This document shows, piece by piece, positions 18,801-27,115 of a stretch of 64,000 nt of DNA; the first letter of the stretch is position 1, and every line of letters starts with the position of its first letter. Source of the DNA: an uncultured Flavobacteriaceae bacterium (GTDB lineage: Bacteria; Bacteroidota; Bacteroidia; Flavobacteriales; Flavobacteriaceae); the NCBI GenBank assembly GCA_943787365.1, contig CALSMD010000005.1, positions 1 through 64,000 of the forward strand, written 5' to 3'. The notes under the pieces were generated by a model. That model was not told where the DNA came from. It was given only the letters and a program-made list of their open reading frames with translations, and did no database searches. The translations under genes and the position numbers were made by a program.

Positions 18801-20094
18801 GCTTTGTTTTGAAGATAGAGGCTCACTGGTGATTACACCTACAGGTGGAACGGGTATTTTAACCGTTTCATTATTTGATGCTGCCAATAATTTTATGAGC
18901 AGTCAAATCACCACCACAGGAGTTGCAGTACAGTTCAATGAATTTGAGGGTACTTATTTTTACAATGTTTTAGATGAAGAAAATTGTGAATTTGGCCCGA
19001 TCGCAATCACGATTGGTCAGCCAGATCCTATTGAAATAGTGGACACAGTCATCACACAACCCAATTGTGATACAGTCCCAGCATGGGCGTTTGATAATGG
19101 GTCTATTTGTATCACCATCACAGGTGGAACAAATCCATTCCCTGTAGGCGCTGGATGGGTTGATAATGGCGGCGGACAATGGTGTTTAAGTGGACTTACT
19201 GAAGGTACGTATCCAATTGATGTCACCGATATCAATGGCTGTCCATTATTTGTGCCAGTACCAGATGTTGTACTCACACGACCACCAGAAATTACAGCAT
19301 TCTTTACAGATACCTTAGCAATCGATTGTGCGACGGATACTGCGACACAAACCAATGTTATCTTTGTAAGTGGGGGCGTACCTCCTTATGAAATCACATG
19401 GTCAGGCGGCGTATGGGATCCAGCAACCCAAGAAGTGATGTCAACCACTGTTGGTGGAATTTATACGGCTTTTGTAAACGATCAACATGGAATCGCCAAT
19501 GGCTGTCCTCCAATACCATTTGTTTTAGATCCGATTACATTCTTTGAATTTGGAATTGCAGACTTTACTCTGAATTCTCTCAACAGTGATTTCTGTGGGA
19601 TCTTTGCAATTGATGATCCAGTAAATTTCCAAAATACATCTACAGGAGATATCGTTAATTTCACATGGAACTTTGGCGACGGTTCTGCACCATTAAGCGG
19701 TGTAGATGCTCCAACACATGTATACGATCAACTAGGTGTTTACACAATCGATCTCACAGTAGAAGACGCCTATGGTTGTTTTGACACGTACACAGAAACC
19801 ATCCGAGTCACTAAAGGATATGATATCGTATTGCCAACTGCATTTACACCCAATGACGATGGTATAAATGATACCATGCGTCCAGTGTTTAGCTGTATGA
19901 CCAATGTCCAAATCAGTATCTATGATACTTGGGGCTCCAAACTCTATGTCGAAGAAGGCGATACCATTACAGGATGGGATGGCACCATCGATGGAAATCC
20001 AGTTGAAAATGGAAACTATATCATGGTCGTCATTGCAAATACATTCAACGGCATACTGCTAGAGATGAATGGACCAGTAACCTTAATTAAATAA
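15787..20094 (+). CDS. SprB-like giant surface adhesin, fragment 4 (C-terminus with gliding-motility sorting domain)
   Basis: About 650 residues of PKD-like modules are followed from about 17750 by SprB-type repeats, with motifs such as LCPGTYELAITDGSNC and LLAGDYTLTVEDPNC. A classical PKD domain comes next (FTWNFGDGS and GVYTIDLTVEDAYGC). The last 85 residues form the gliding-motility/CHU_C C-terminal domain: LPTAFTPNDDGINDTM, ISIYDTWGSKLY, GWDGTIDGNPVENGNY and a final basic VTLIK. This is a type B T9SS sorting domain, as on SprB. It is followed 9 bp later by a PorP/SprF gene, the usual partner needed for SprB-type secretion or attachment. Likely role: motility or surface adhesion. Confidence 0.88.
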   Translation: MDNTLNVPIDLVFTATATTNDPSACPGADFTYTITVNPTTTIDAIPNQIICSRGDFADVFITSPTTPLGSLTYEWEVTSAGPNLTGFTTNAGPIAFTDPILGETIFNASNLAEDLVYTLTPFFNGCAGDTQQFTITVNPTPEIFDRVDTICSEDTFDINPTNGDPTIATIVPANSTYIWTVLANDDVTGEADEILPQTNISQTLVNETNIPQDVVYTITPVSDLGCDGPTFELTVTVEPRPIISDKQDGICSGETFTVTPVDAAPLEIVPTNTLYTWTVVTAADNAFVTGFSDVTVPTTPISQTLINGSDAVRIITYIVTPSSGTCIGLPFEVEITLSPSPTIEDVVVDPICSEDTFVVSPTTGIPNANTVVPIGTTYTWTVLDNPDVDGESDEIVPQTDISQTLTNTSSVTQTIEYTVTPLSIGCAGLTFQVSVDVKPRPFIVEGAATQDTQCSGSPFVISPQDGIPTPAMIVPVGTQYTWVVSVPNLDLTGWSDQVTAVDDITQTLTNISNTIQQITYTVTPEADGCVGPAFDAVITIEPRPFVPDVFVQICDATSYILSPENGVTPDATTIIPDVTLYTWALPTVTGGVTGGSDGTDEAFFETGVLENPTTDLQTLVYTITPIYYKVADLTTPVCIGDPFIVTVTLSPSPEINEVVTNISCSFSPLCEATIDISPVGILPFSYNWTSLEGNPIADPTAEDLVDLCPGTYELAITDGSNCTYIFQYLVEPPTPVDFTLERRVDISCNNVDVPPCDGYIEMSITGGTLPYTLIEYYTETIPNSGIFDAGPLTNSTNPLELFNACEGNYVLKVLDGNGCLFVSNTILIEQLNTPVSLTSTLSDFNGFNIDCTTANSGFVSVDLSGGSGMYNYSFENNAGVVLFDGLLITAPANILFDNLLAGDYTLTVEDPNCPNLIVQTYTLTEPTPLIVTATLVDPILCFGGLATYEVTATGGVPPYFGTGFVDVLSGPAVFVVSDSNGCSQQDATVVTEPAQVLATEIVNDALCFEDRGSLVITPTGGTGILTVSLFDAANNFMSSQITTTGVAVQFNEFEGTYFYNVLDEENCEFGPIAITIGQPDPIEIVDTVITQPNCDTVPAWAFDNGSICITITGGTNPFPVGAGWVDNGGGQWCLSGLTEGTYPIDVTDINGCPLFVPVPDVVLTRPPEITAFFTDTLAIDCATDTATQTNVIFVSGGVPPYEITWSGGVWDPATQEVMSTTVGGIYTAFVNDQHGIANGCPPIPFVLDPITFFEFGIADFTLNSLNSDFCGIFAIDDPVNFQNTSTGDIVNFTWNFGDGSAPLSGVDAPTHVYDQLGVYTIDLTVEDAYGCFDTYTETIRVTKGYDIVLPTAFTPNDDGINDTMRPVFSCMTNVQISIYDTWGSKLYVEEGDTITGWDGTIDGNPVENGNYIMVVIANTFNGILLEMNGPVTLIK

Positions 20095-20103
20095 GATTTT
20101 AAG

Positions 20104-21072
20104 ATGAAAAAATATATTGTAATACTAACCGTTTTAGTGTGTTTCAAAGGCTATGCCCAAGATCCCATACACACGCAGTTTTTTATGATTCCCGAAACAA
20201 TAAGTTCTAGTTTTACAGGCGGGAAACAATCCACCAGAGCGGGGATTATTCACCGTACGCAATGGGCAGGTTTGAATTTTAGTATCAATACCCAATTTGC
20301 TTTTGTAGATAACTGGTTTGAAGAAGTCAGTAGTGGTATTGGAATTAGTGTATTGAACCATCAAGAAACCACCACGCGTTATAATTTTACGCAAGTAAAT
20401 TTAAACTATGCCTATCAATTTGCGATTTCCGACGAGTGGAATGTAAGGCCGAGTATTTCAGCAGGATATGGTGCTAAAGATTTTGGCTTTCAAAATTTAT
20501 TATTAGAAGATCAGATCAATGTGTTTAGCGGCATTATTAATGCCAACTCCATTGATCCTATTAATTTACAAGAATCCATTCGATTTATAGATTTTAGTGC
20601 CTCTGTGCTTTTCAACAATGAAAATTCTTGGGTTGGGTTGACTATAAAGCATTTGAATCAACCGAATATCTCCATGAGTTTTGACGGTCAAGAAAGCTTG
20701 GAGATGTTTATGTCTTTGCATGGATCGCTCTATATTCCTACGGGGAGTTATAGAAATGAGAATAAACTATTTGTATTGGCAAACGCCATGCAACAAGGGA
20801 CTTACAGTCGTTTAGATTTAGGTGCCAAATATGAACTGGATCGTTTCTCGTTTGCGTTGTTAGCAGCTACAAACCCGAACAAAGTAGATCCGAACAGTCA
20901 CCTCTTAACATCTGTTAATGCGTTTGTAGGGATGGACTGGGAAGGTTTTGTGTTTGGATACTCTTATGATTTTAACATGACGGATATTGGACAAACTGGC
21001 GGTGTCTATGAACTCTCAATTACCTATGATTTCCTAAACAATTATAAGTGTTTTGGATGTCCTGATTATTAA
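20104..21072 (+). CDS. PorP/SprF family T9SS outer-membrane protein
   Basis: A signal peptide (MKKYIVILTVLVCFKGYA) is followed by the PorP/SprF signature: QDPIHTQFFMIPETISSSFTG, then RTQWAGL and a series of beta-strands typical of a 14-stranded outer-membrane barrel. It ends SITYDFLNNYKCFGCPDY. At 322 residues it has the normal family size. It begins 9 bp after the giant adhesin stop. In Flavobacterium the sprB-sprF pair is arranged this way, and SprF is required for SprB export to the surface (established for SprF; inferred here). The natural reading is a dedicated partner of the upstream type B CTD protein. Confidence 0.92.
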   Translation: MKKYIVILTVLVCFKGYAQDPIHTQFFMIPETISSSFTGGKQSTRAGIIHRTQWAGLNFSINTQFAFVDNWFEEVSSGIGISVLNHQETTTRYNFTQVNLNYAYQFAISDEWNVRPSISAGYGAKDFGFQNLLLEDQINVFSGIINANSIDPINLQESIRFIDFSASVLFNNENSWVGLTIKHLNQPNISMSFDGQESLEMFMSLHGSLYIPTGSYRNENKLFVLANAMQQGTYSRLDLGAKYELDRFSFALLAATNPNKVDPNSHLLTSVNAFVGMDWEGFVFGYSYDFNMTDIGQTGGVYELSITYDFLNNYKCFGCPDY

Positions 21073-21074
21073 GT

Positions 21075-21099
21075 ACTCTTAATTTTAAAGAGTTATTTA
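21075..21099 (+). terminator. Weak intrinsic terminator after the adhesin/SprF unit
   Basis: A 6-bp stem ACTCTT/AAGAGT with a 7-nt AT loop starts 2 bp after the SprF stop and is followed by TATTTATTTT. The stem is short and AT-rich, so the call is tentative. Confidence 0.4.
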
Positions 21100-21140
21100 T
21101 TTTCTGATTCTGGCTACGGATTGCAATATAAGTAGTAATC

Positions 21141-21167
21141 TTGTGATTCGGTTTTCCGATACATTTG
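21141..21167 (+). promoter_or_regulatory. Putative promoter of the family 2 glycosyltransferase
   Basis: TACATTTG at 21160-21167 is a full -7 match 21 bp before the ATG at 21189. TTG at 21141-21143 gives a 16-bp spacer, somewhat shorter than the usual 19. Confidence 0.45.
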
Positions 21168-21188
21168 GATATTAAATCTTATTAAGTA

Positions 21189-21893
21189 ATGCAGTCACTT
21201 CCGTTGTTATCTATTGTCATTCCTGTGTTTAATGAAGAAGACAACATTAAATTATTAATAGCTTCTATTGAAAAGGAACTGTCTGAATACAGTTACGAAC
21301 TTATTTTTATAGATGATTCCTCATCAGATGCAAGCTGCAAAACCATAAAATCAGAGGGAAATCCACATACCAGTCTGATTGCCTTTGAGTATCATAAAGG
21401 CCAGAGTTCAGCACTTGCAGCAGGGATTAAAAAAGCCCGTGGACAGTACATCGCCACGATGGATGGCGACCTTCAAAATGATCCGTCAGACCTCCCAAAA
21501 ATGCTCGATCTCATTAAAAATGAAGGCTGGGACATGGTCATTGGTTTTCGCCAAAATCGTCAAGATCCCTTCCTTAAAACAATGCCCTCTAAGATTGCAA
21601 ATTTTATAATCCGACTCACCACCCAACTACAAATTAGAGATTCAGGCTGTGCCTTAAAAGTGATGACCTCCAAAACCGCCAAAGAACTTCCGCTCTATGG
21701 CGAACTGCATCGGTTCATGGCACTCAACGCACACATCAATGGCGCACGGATTAAGGAAGTTCCCGTCATTCACCACCCAAGAGTTTACGGCGTTTCTAAA
21801 TATGGCTTAGAACGCACCTTTAAAGTACTGAAGGATTTAAGCCGAATTATCATTGATCATAAAACATCACGATCTAGAAGCGTGAAGACTTAG
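21189..21893 (+). CDS. Family 2 glycosyltransferase (DPM1/ArnC-like catalytic domain)
   Basis: GT-A fold glycosyltransferase: the N-terminal LSIVIPVFNEEDNI nucleotide-sugar-binding start, FIDDSSSDAS, and the metal-binding DGDLQNDPSDLP (DxD-type motif) are all present. So are the acceptor-side DSGCALKVM and the HPRVYGVSKYGL (Y-G-x-S-K-Y) motif of dolichyl-/undecaprenyl-phosphate sugar transferases. At 234 residues it stops before the C-terminal membrane helices found in ArnC/GtrB types, so it is a soluble, DPM1-like form. The probable reaction is transfer of a sugar to a polyprenyl phosphate at the inner membrane; the sugar is unknown. It appears as a single-gene unit. Confidence 0.87.
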   Translation: MQSLPLLSIVIPVFNEEDNIKLLIASIEKELSEYSYELIFIDDSSSDASCKTIKSEGNPHTSLIAFEYHKGQSSALAAGIKKARGQYIATMDGDLQNDPSDLPKMLDLIKNEGWDMVIGFRQNRQDPFLKTMPSKIANFIIRLTTQLQIRDSGCALKVMTSKTAKELPLYGELHRFMALNAHINGARIKEVPVIHHPRVYGVSKYGLERTFKVLKDLSRIIIDHKTSRSRSVKT

Positions 21894-21954
21894 TTTCAAT
21901 CCATCGCTTTATTTCATGTGTCTTTATCTATAATTTTTAAAAGGTCACATGCTG

Positions 21955-21973
21955 CCTGCCTGCCGCAGGCAGG
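21955..21973. repeat. Dispersed palindromic repeat, intergenic copy
   Basis: CCTGCCTGCCGCAGGCAGG is a perfect 8-bp stem with a 3-nt loop in the gap between the glycosyltransferase and the lyase. It belongs to the CCTGCC...GGCAGG family found also at 22969, 38287, 38382 and inside the tRNA-Leu at 43027. Confidence 0.8.
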
Positions 21974-22061
21974 TTCGCTATTAGTTATTCCCTTGGGTGA
22001 TCATAATTTTAGCATGCTCGTTTCAAAAAATAATAGTAATTTTAGAGTCTGAATCAATTGG

Positions 22062-22928
22062 ATGCAACCACCACTAAAAATAATTGAATGCCCACGAGAT
22101 GCCATGCAAGGCATCAAGGCGTTTATACCAACCGCTCAAAAGGTTCAATACCTTCAGTCGTTGTTGCGTGTGGGTTTTGATACTCTTGATTTTGGAAGTT
22201 TTGTATCGCCTAAAGCCATCCCTCAAATGTCGGATACGGCAGAGGTCTTATCTCAGTTAGACCTAAGTAATACATCTAGTAAATTACTCGCCATTGTAGC
22301 GAACAGTCGAGGCGCATTAGCCGCCGCCTCCCATAAAGAAATTGATTATTTAGGCTATCCGTTTTCAATCTCTGAAAATTTCCAAATGCGAAACACGCAT
22401 AAAACAATAGCGCAATCTATTGAAACCCTCCAAGAGATTTTAGAAATTGCACACGCCAATAATAAACGCGTTGTGGTGTACATCTCCATGGCTTTTGGAA
22501 ACCCCTATGGTGATCCTTGGAATGTTGACATCGTTTCTAAGTGGACGGAGCGCTTGCATAAAATGGGCGTCGAAATTTTGTCGTTAAGTGACACCATTGG
22601 CAGTTCAAATCCTGAGAGTATTTCCTATTTGTTTTCAAATTTAATTCCCGCCTATCCCCATATCGAATTTGGGGCGCACTTGCATACGAATCCTCTGCAT
22701 TGGCATTCCAAAGTAGATGCTGCTTATAAGGCTGGGTGTTTACGATTTGATGGCGCGATTCAAGGGTTTGGAGGTTGCCCCATGGCCAAAGACGATCTGA
22801 CAGGTAACATGCCAACAGAAAAATTACTCTCTTATTTCACAGCTCAAAAAGCACTAACCAATTTGAATGCCCTTAGTTTTGAAAGTGCCTATAACGAGGC
22901 CACAAAGATTTTCTCTGTTTACCATTAA
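22062..22928 (+). CDS. Hydroxymethylglutaryl-CoA lyase family protein
   Basis: This is a TIM-barrel HMGL-like enzyme. The start IIECPRDAMQG matches the family's E-x-x-R-D-x-x-Q metal/substrate motif. VYISMAFGNPY in the middle corresponds to the conserved (V/I)S..FG.P(Y/F) strand, GAHLHTNP carries the paired metal-binding histidines, and GGCPMAKDDLTGNMPTE is the HMG-CoA lyase signature with the active-site cysteine. At 288 residues it has the normal length. HMG-CoA lyase cleaves HMG-CoA to acetoacetate and acetyl-CoA in leucine breakdown. No other leucine catabolic gene is nearby, so a related aldolase specificity cannot be excluded. Confidence 0.87.
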   Translation: MQPPLKIIECPRDAMQGIKAFIPTAQKVQYLQSLLRVGFDTLDFGSFVSPKAIPQMSDTAEVLSQLDLSNTSSKLLAIVANSRGALAAASHKEIDYLGYPFSISENFQMRNTHKTIAQSIETLQEILEIAHANNKRVVVYISMAFGNPYGDPWNVDIVSKWTERLHKMGVEILSLSDTIGSSNPESISYLFSNLIPAYPHIEFGAHLHTNPLHWHSKVDAAYKAGCLRFDGAIQGFGGCPMAKDDLTGNMPTEKLLSYFTAQKALTNLNALSFESAYNEATKIFSVYH

Positions 22929-22937
22929 CAATAGAGG

Positions 22938-23016
22938 TGTCTAAAAAGGTTTGCTTTGTCAATCTGAACCTGACGGTAGGCAGGTTCAGATTGACAGATT
23001 TACTACTTTTTTAGAC
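22938..23016. repeat. 79-bp inverted-repeat (MITE-like) element
   Basis: Outer arms TGTCTAAAAA/TTTTTTAGACA enclose a perfect 16-bp stem (22957-22972 with 22981-22996: TGTCAATCTGAACCTG and its complement) around an 8-nt loop. It lies between the convergent lyase and TonB-receptor genes and may also act as a two-way terminator. The right half is shared with the element at 38382-38434 (CAGGTTCAGAWTGACAGATT then TTTAGACAG). Confidence 0.75.
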
Positions 23017-23046
23017 AGCTTTTTTGAGGTTTTTAATTCTTTTAGT

Positions 23047-25263
23047 TTAGAACCTAAAGTCCAGACCTCCGTAAATCCCAAAAGGATGTCCAGGGCGTAA
23101 GCCAGCAGGCACTTTAGCAACTGCATACGTTTCATCTAAAACATTAATGATTTTAGCAGATAAACTAAGTGTTTTTGTAACATGGTATTTCCCCACAAAA
23201 TCGATGATAAAGTTAGAGGTAATCCCATTAGCAGTATTGACTGCATCTGCACTCGCCTCAGTTTTAAAAGCACCATTCAAACGACCACTCAAGTTCAGCT
23301 CAAATTTCGCATGTTCTAAAGATATAGAAGTGTTAAATTGATGTCTGGCAATATAAGGCAGCTCGTCACCACTCTGAACTTCTCCCCACAAACCGTCATC
23401 ACTTCCAAAACTGTTTAGAAAGGTCGCATCTGTAAAGGTATATCCGAAGCTTATAGGTAATGCATAAGATGTGTTCTTTTGCAGTAAGTCATAGTTTAAA
23501 AGTAATTCAATTCCTTTCACGCTTACTTCTCCAGCGTTAAATTGCTCTAACGACCCAGTTCCGCCAGAAGCTGCTAAATCACTTCCCAGTAAGTTGCTGT
23601 AATCGTTGTAAAACCCAACGATCTCTCCCCGCACTCCTCTGATGTTGAAACGCGATCCTAACTCGTAATTCACACTTTCTTCTGATTCTTGTCCAACCGT
23701 ATTCCCTGGAGGCGAAAAGCCTTTATGTACTCCACCAAATACCGAAGTCAAATTGTTGAATTTATAGTTGAACCCTATACCAGGAATAAAAATAGCGACT
23801 TTATTTTCTCTACTAGAAAGGTCAGCTCCAGTTCTGCTAGGGTCACTGGTTCCAAAATTATCTCTTCCCAATACAATGTCCTCGTAGCGCAATCCAGGTG
23901 TTATGGTGATGTTATTGTATTTTAATTTATACAAAATAGACCCTGCAAATGCAGTCGCTTTACTGATGCGGTTGGCATCACTTCCTGGTGCGCCTGCGGA
24001 AGTTAAATTCATCTGTCCGTCCGTCATACTGTATCCATCTTTCCACTGAAAACGGTCTTCTTCATCATAATGATAACGCAATCCAATTTCAATATCATGA
24101 AATACATTTGCACTGTCCCAATGGAAGTCCAATTTAGTTTGAACCCCTTTTGACAGGTAACTTCGGTTGTTTGCTTTTAAGACGAGTGCATCCGCATCTG
24201 AATTAGACGTCCCATTAATAATATCCATATAGTTAGGGTAATCTTGAGGCGCCTCTAATATTTTAGAAATTTTCACTTTGTCACCACCAAATACTACGTC
24301 ATTTAATTTATACCAATTTCGTGAGAAATCATTATAATAAGCGCTGCTCGTAACTCTTAAGAATTTAGATACCTCTATTTTATGAGTCACCATAAATTGA
24401 AGGTGTTCATTCGTCATTTTATCTTTTTGAGACCCTGCATAGCGATCAAAAGGATTGGACTTAAAATCTTCAGTGGTTAGACCAAGATACGTTTCGTTGG
24501 AAGTTTCATCCGAATATTGAAACTTAAATTCAAGCGATTGATTGAATTTTGTATTCTTTTTATTTTGAAGTCGAAATTTGGCCACCACATCATTTTTGTC
24601 AAACCCAGTATTGTCTCCATTAGGGAGGTTTTTAAAACCATCCGAATTGTTATTTAGATACTCAAGAGAATATCCAATATTGGTTTTAGAATCTCCAATT
24701 TTGAAATGGGTTTGACCTGTGTTAAAGCTCCCATAACTCGTTTGTATGCTCCCACTAAAACGGTTAGGGATTTGTGTACTCACCAAATTGATAGCACCCC
24801 CTGTAGTAAATGGGCCATACTGTATTTGACTACTGCCTTTTAGAATTTCAACAGCTTGCATTCTGGCAACCGAAGGGAAATAATAAGCTGCTGGCGCACT
24901 GTAAGGTGCCGGCGCAATCAAAACGCCATCTTCCATGATGGATATTTTTGCACTTCGTTCTGGAGAGGTTCCACGAAGGCTGATGTTTGGACGCAATCCG
25001 TAGCCATCTTCTTCGTATATATTCACACCAGGTACCGTTCTTAAAACTCTATTGATATCTGAATAAGAGAATTTTTCTAATTCTTCTGGAGAGAGGTAAA
25101 ATGAGGACCCTGTTCTGTTTTTAGCTTCATATTTACTGCCAAAAATAACTTGGGAGTTGATGAAAACAGGTTCTAGTTTTTGAATAGAATCCGTTGGTTT
25201 TGTAGATTCTTGTGCATTTAACATGCCTATTCCTAGTAAGGTAATTTTGAGTAAATTCTTCAT
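23047..25263 (-). CDS. TonB-dependent receptor, FecA-like
   Basis: The 738-residue protein has a short signal peptide (MKNLLKITLLGIGMLNAQ). A plug domain follows: VLRTVPGVNIYEEDGYGLRPNISLRGTSP, then ISIMEDGVLIAPAPYSAPAAYYFP and VEILKGSSQIQYGPFTTGGAINLVS. The 22-strand barrel ends in PFGIYGGLDFRF with a terminal Phe. The plug sequence is close to the ferric-dicitrate receptor FecA group, but no N-terminal signalling extension is present, so FecI/FecR-type surface signalling is not expected. The likely substrate is a ferric chelate; specificity is inferred by family only. Its promoter and an adjacent palindrome are listed separately. Confidence 0.9.
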   Translation of the reverse strand: MKNLLKITLLGIGMLNAQESTKPTDSIQKLEPVFINSQVIFGSKYEAKNRTGSSFYLSPEELEKFSYSDINRVLRTVPGVNIYEEDGYGLRPNISLRGTSPERSAKISIMEDGVLIAPAPYSAPAAYYFPSVARMQAVEILKGSSQIQYGPFTTGGAINLVSTQIPNRFSGSIQTSYGSFNTGQTHFKIGDSKTNIGYSLEYLNNNSDGFKNLPNGDNTGFDKNDVVAKFRLQNKKNTKFNQSLEFKFQYSDETSNETYLGLTTEDFKSNPFDRYAGSQKDKMTNEHLQFMVTHKIEVSKFLRVTSSAYYNDFSRNWYKLNDVVFGGDKVKISKILEAPQDYPNYMDIINGTSNSDADALVLKANNRSYLSKGVQTKLDFHWDSANVFHDIEIGLRYHYDEEDRFQWKDGYSMTDGQMNLTSAGAPGSDANRISKATAFAGSILYKLKYNNITITPGLRYEDIVLGRDNFGTSDPSRTGADLSSRENKVAIFIPGIGFNYKFNNLTSVFGGVHKGFSPPGNTVGQESEESVNYELGSRFNIRGVRGEIVGFYNDYSNLLGSDLAASGGTGSLEQFNAGEVSVKGIELLLNYDLLQKNTSYALPISFGYTFTDATFLNSFGSDDGLWGEVQSGDELPYIARHQFNTSISLEHAKFELNLSGRLNGAFKTEASADAVNTANGITSNFIIDFVGKYHVTKTLSLSAKIINVLDETYAVAKVPAGLRPGHPFGIYGGLDFRF

Positions 25264-25303
25264 TTTATTTAGACTGATTAAAAATAACGTTTAATTTCAG
25301 CCG

Positions 25304-25333
25304 CAAAGTTACAAATGAATTTTAGTTTCACAA
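25304..25333 (-). promoter_or_regulatory. Promoter of the FecA-like receptor
   Basis: On the minus strand the sequence reads TTG-N19-TAACTTTG, an exact match to the Bacteroidota -33/-7 consensus. The -7 box lies 40 bp from the ATG at 25263. Confidence 0.7.
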
Positions 25334-25336
25334 AGC

Positions 25337-25353
25337 TTATTTAGAATAAATAA
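25337..25353. promoter_or_regulatory. Candidate operator: 7-3-7 palindrome upstream of the FecA-like receptor
   Basis: TTATTTAGAATAAATAA is a perfect 7-bp inverted repeat with a 3-bp centre, ending 3 bp upstream of the -33 TTG. Position and symmetry suit a regulator site. Since the gene is probably iron-linked, a Fur- or DtxR-like protein is a reasonable guess, but the site also sits in AT-rich DNA where short palindromes are common. Confidence 0.35.
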
Positions 25354-25517
25354 AGATAAAAAAATTAAAAACTTGAAATACAATTATTTATACCTTAAAA
25401 ATAGTTAGTTTTATCAAAACAACAACTTGACAAAACTGTTTCATGTCTTTATATATGTGAATTCATGTTTTTTATTAAATAATAGAGCATTATGCCTTAT
25501 TCAACTAAAAAAAATCT

Positions 25518-25525
25518 TAAATTTG
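25518..25525 (+). promoter_or_regulatory. -7 element deciding the guaB start
   Basis: TAAATTTG, a full TAnnTTTG match, lies 23 bp before the ATG at 25549 and inside the longer ORF drawn from 25492. This supports 25549 as the true start. Confidence 0.55.
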
Positions 25526-25548
25526 CATGCAATTATAAGCTATTTGCT

Positions 25549-27021
25549 ATGAATGCACATCTATCCAAAATTGTCGGCGAAGGTCTTACTTACGACGACG
25601 TCCTTTTAATACCAGCCTATTCAGAAATACTACCACGTGACGTGAGTATTAAATCTAAATTCACCAGAAATATTTCGTTGAATGTTCCGATCAGTTCGGC
25701 AGCAATGGACACAGTCACCGAAAGTAAAATGGCCATCGCCATGGCGCGTGAAGGCGGCATTGGTGTGTTGCATAAAAACATGACCATCGAGCAACAAGCC
25801 ATTAAGGTTCGAAAAGTAAAACGTGCTGAAAGTGGTATGATCATCGATCCCGTGACTTTGCCATTAGATGCGACGGTGAAGGATGCACAGATGAGCATGA
25901 AAGAACACAGTATTGGCGGTATTCCGATCATTGATAAAGACGGCTACTTAAAAGGAATTGTCACCAATAGAGATTTACGTTTCGAAAAGGAAAGCAACCG
26001 TCCTATTACAGAGATCATGACCACCGAAGGTTTGGTAACTACTTCTGAAGGAACTTCTTTACAACAAGCAGAGGTCATTTTACAAAAGAAAAAAATCGAA
26101 AAATTACCAGTGGTGGATGCCAATTTTAAACTCGTTGGTCTCATCACTTTTAGAGATATTACAAAACTTACGCAGAAACCAATTTCTAATAAAGATAGCT
26201 ATGGCAGACTCAGAGTGGCCGCAGCCATTGGAGTTACGCAAGATGCCGTTGAGCGTACCGCCGCCTTGGTGAAATCTGGAGTGGATGCTGTTGTTATTGA
26301 CACGGCACACGGACATACCAAAGGCGTTGTTAGTGTTTTAAAACTAATCAAAGCAAAATTCCCAGACCTAGATGTGGTGGTTGGAAACATAGCCACAGCG
26401 GAAGCTGCTAAATATTTAGTAGAAGCTGGTGCCGATGCTGTTAAAGTCGGAATTGGTCCAGGATCTATCTGTACAACACGAGTGGTTGCAGGTGTTGGAT
26501 TCCCACAATTTTCAGCCATACTTGAAGTTGCCGCAGCACTCAAAGGATCGGGTGTGCCCGTCATTGCAGATGGAGGAATCCGATATACCGGAGACATTCC
26601 AAAAGCAATTGCAGCGGGTGCCGATTGTGTGATGCTTGGATCGCTCTTAGCAGGAACCAAAGAATCGCCGGGAGAAACCATCATCTACGAAGGTCGTAAA
26701 TTCAAATCGTATCGAGGAATGGGCTCTGTAGAAGCTATGAAGGAAGGTAGTAAAGACCGTTATTTCCAAGATGTTGAGGATGATATCAAAAAATTGGTTC
26801 CCGAAGGAATTGTAGGACGTGTTCCTTACAAAGGAGATCTCTATGAAAGTATCCACCAATTTATTGGAGGGATCAGAGCAGGGATGGGCTATTGTGGAGC
26901 CAAAGATATTGAGACCCTTAAAGAAACAGGTCGTTTTGTGAAAATCACCTCCTCAGGAATCAGTGAAAGCCATCCGCACAACGTTATGATTACAAAAGAG
27001 GCCCCTAACTATTCTAGATAG
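25549..27021 (+). CDS. guaB: Inosine-5'-monophosphate dehydrogenase
   Basis: The enzyme oxidises IMP to XMP with NAD+, the committing step of guanine nucleotide synthesis, in the cytoplasm. Signatures seen: EGLTYDDVLLIPAYS at the start, SAAMDTVTE, two CBS domains at about residues 95-205 (SIGGIPIIDKDGYLKGIVTNRD and KLPVVDANFKLVGLITFRDI), the catalytic-cysteine loop GPGSICTTRVVAGVG, DGGIRYTGD, and the flap RGMGSVEAM. The ATG at 25549 gives 490 residues, the standard length. The ORF-track start at 25492 adds 19 residues that overlap the -7 box. It stands alone between the receptor and the folding operon. Confidence 0.96.
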   Translation: MNAHLSKIVGEGLTYDDVLLIPAYSEILPRDVSIKSKFTRNISLNVPISSAAMDTVTESKMAIAMAREGGIGVLHKNMTIEQQAIKVRKVKRAESGMIIDPVTLPLDATVKDAQMSMKEHSIGGIPIIDKDGYLKGIVTNRDLRFEKESNRPITEIMTTEGLVTTSEGTSLQQAEVILQKKKIEKLPVVDANFKLVGLITFRDITKLTQKPISNKDSYGRLRVAAAIGVTQDAVERTAALVKSGVDAVVIDTAHGHTKGVVSVLKLIKAKFPDLDVVVGNIATAEAAKYLVEAGADAVKVGIGPGSICTTRVVAGVGFPQFSAILEVAAALKGSGVPVIADGGIRYTGDIPKAIAAGADCVMLGSLLAGTKESPGETIIYEGRKFKSYRGMGSVEAMKEGSKDRYFQDVEDDIKKLVPEGIVGRVPYKGDLYESIHQFIGGIRAGMGYCGAKDIETLKETGRFVKITSSGISESHPHNVMITKEAPNYSR

Positions 27022-27064
27022 TAAGCTCACTTTTCATTTTTTTTAAGGCATAAGGAATTTACAT

Positions 27065-27094
27065 TTGTAGTCTCCCTTATAATTAGTATTTTTG
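27065..27094 (+). promoter_or_regulatory. Promoter of the PpiC/SurA/MoxR operon
   Basis: TTG at 27065-27067, exactly 19 bp, then TATTTTTG at 27087-27094: a full consensus promoter 22 bp upstream of the ATG at 27116. Confidence 0.7.
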
Positions 27095-27115
27095 ATTTTC
27101 ATAAAAATTTATAAC

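Noticed and set aside
25492-25548. N-terminal extension of guaB
   Set aside because: The extra 19 residues are not part of the family and contain the TAAATTTG promoter box.
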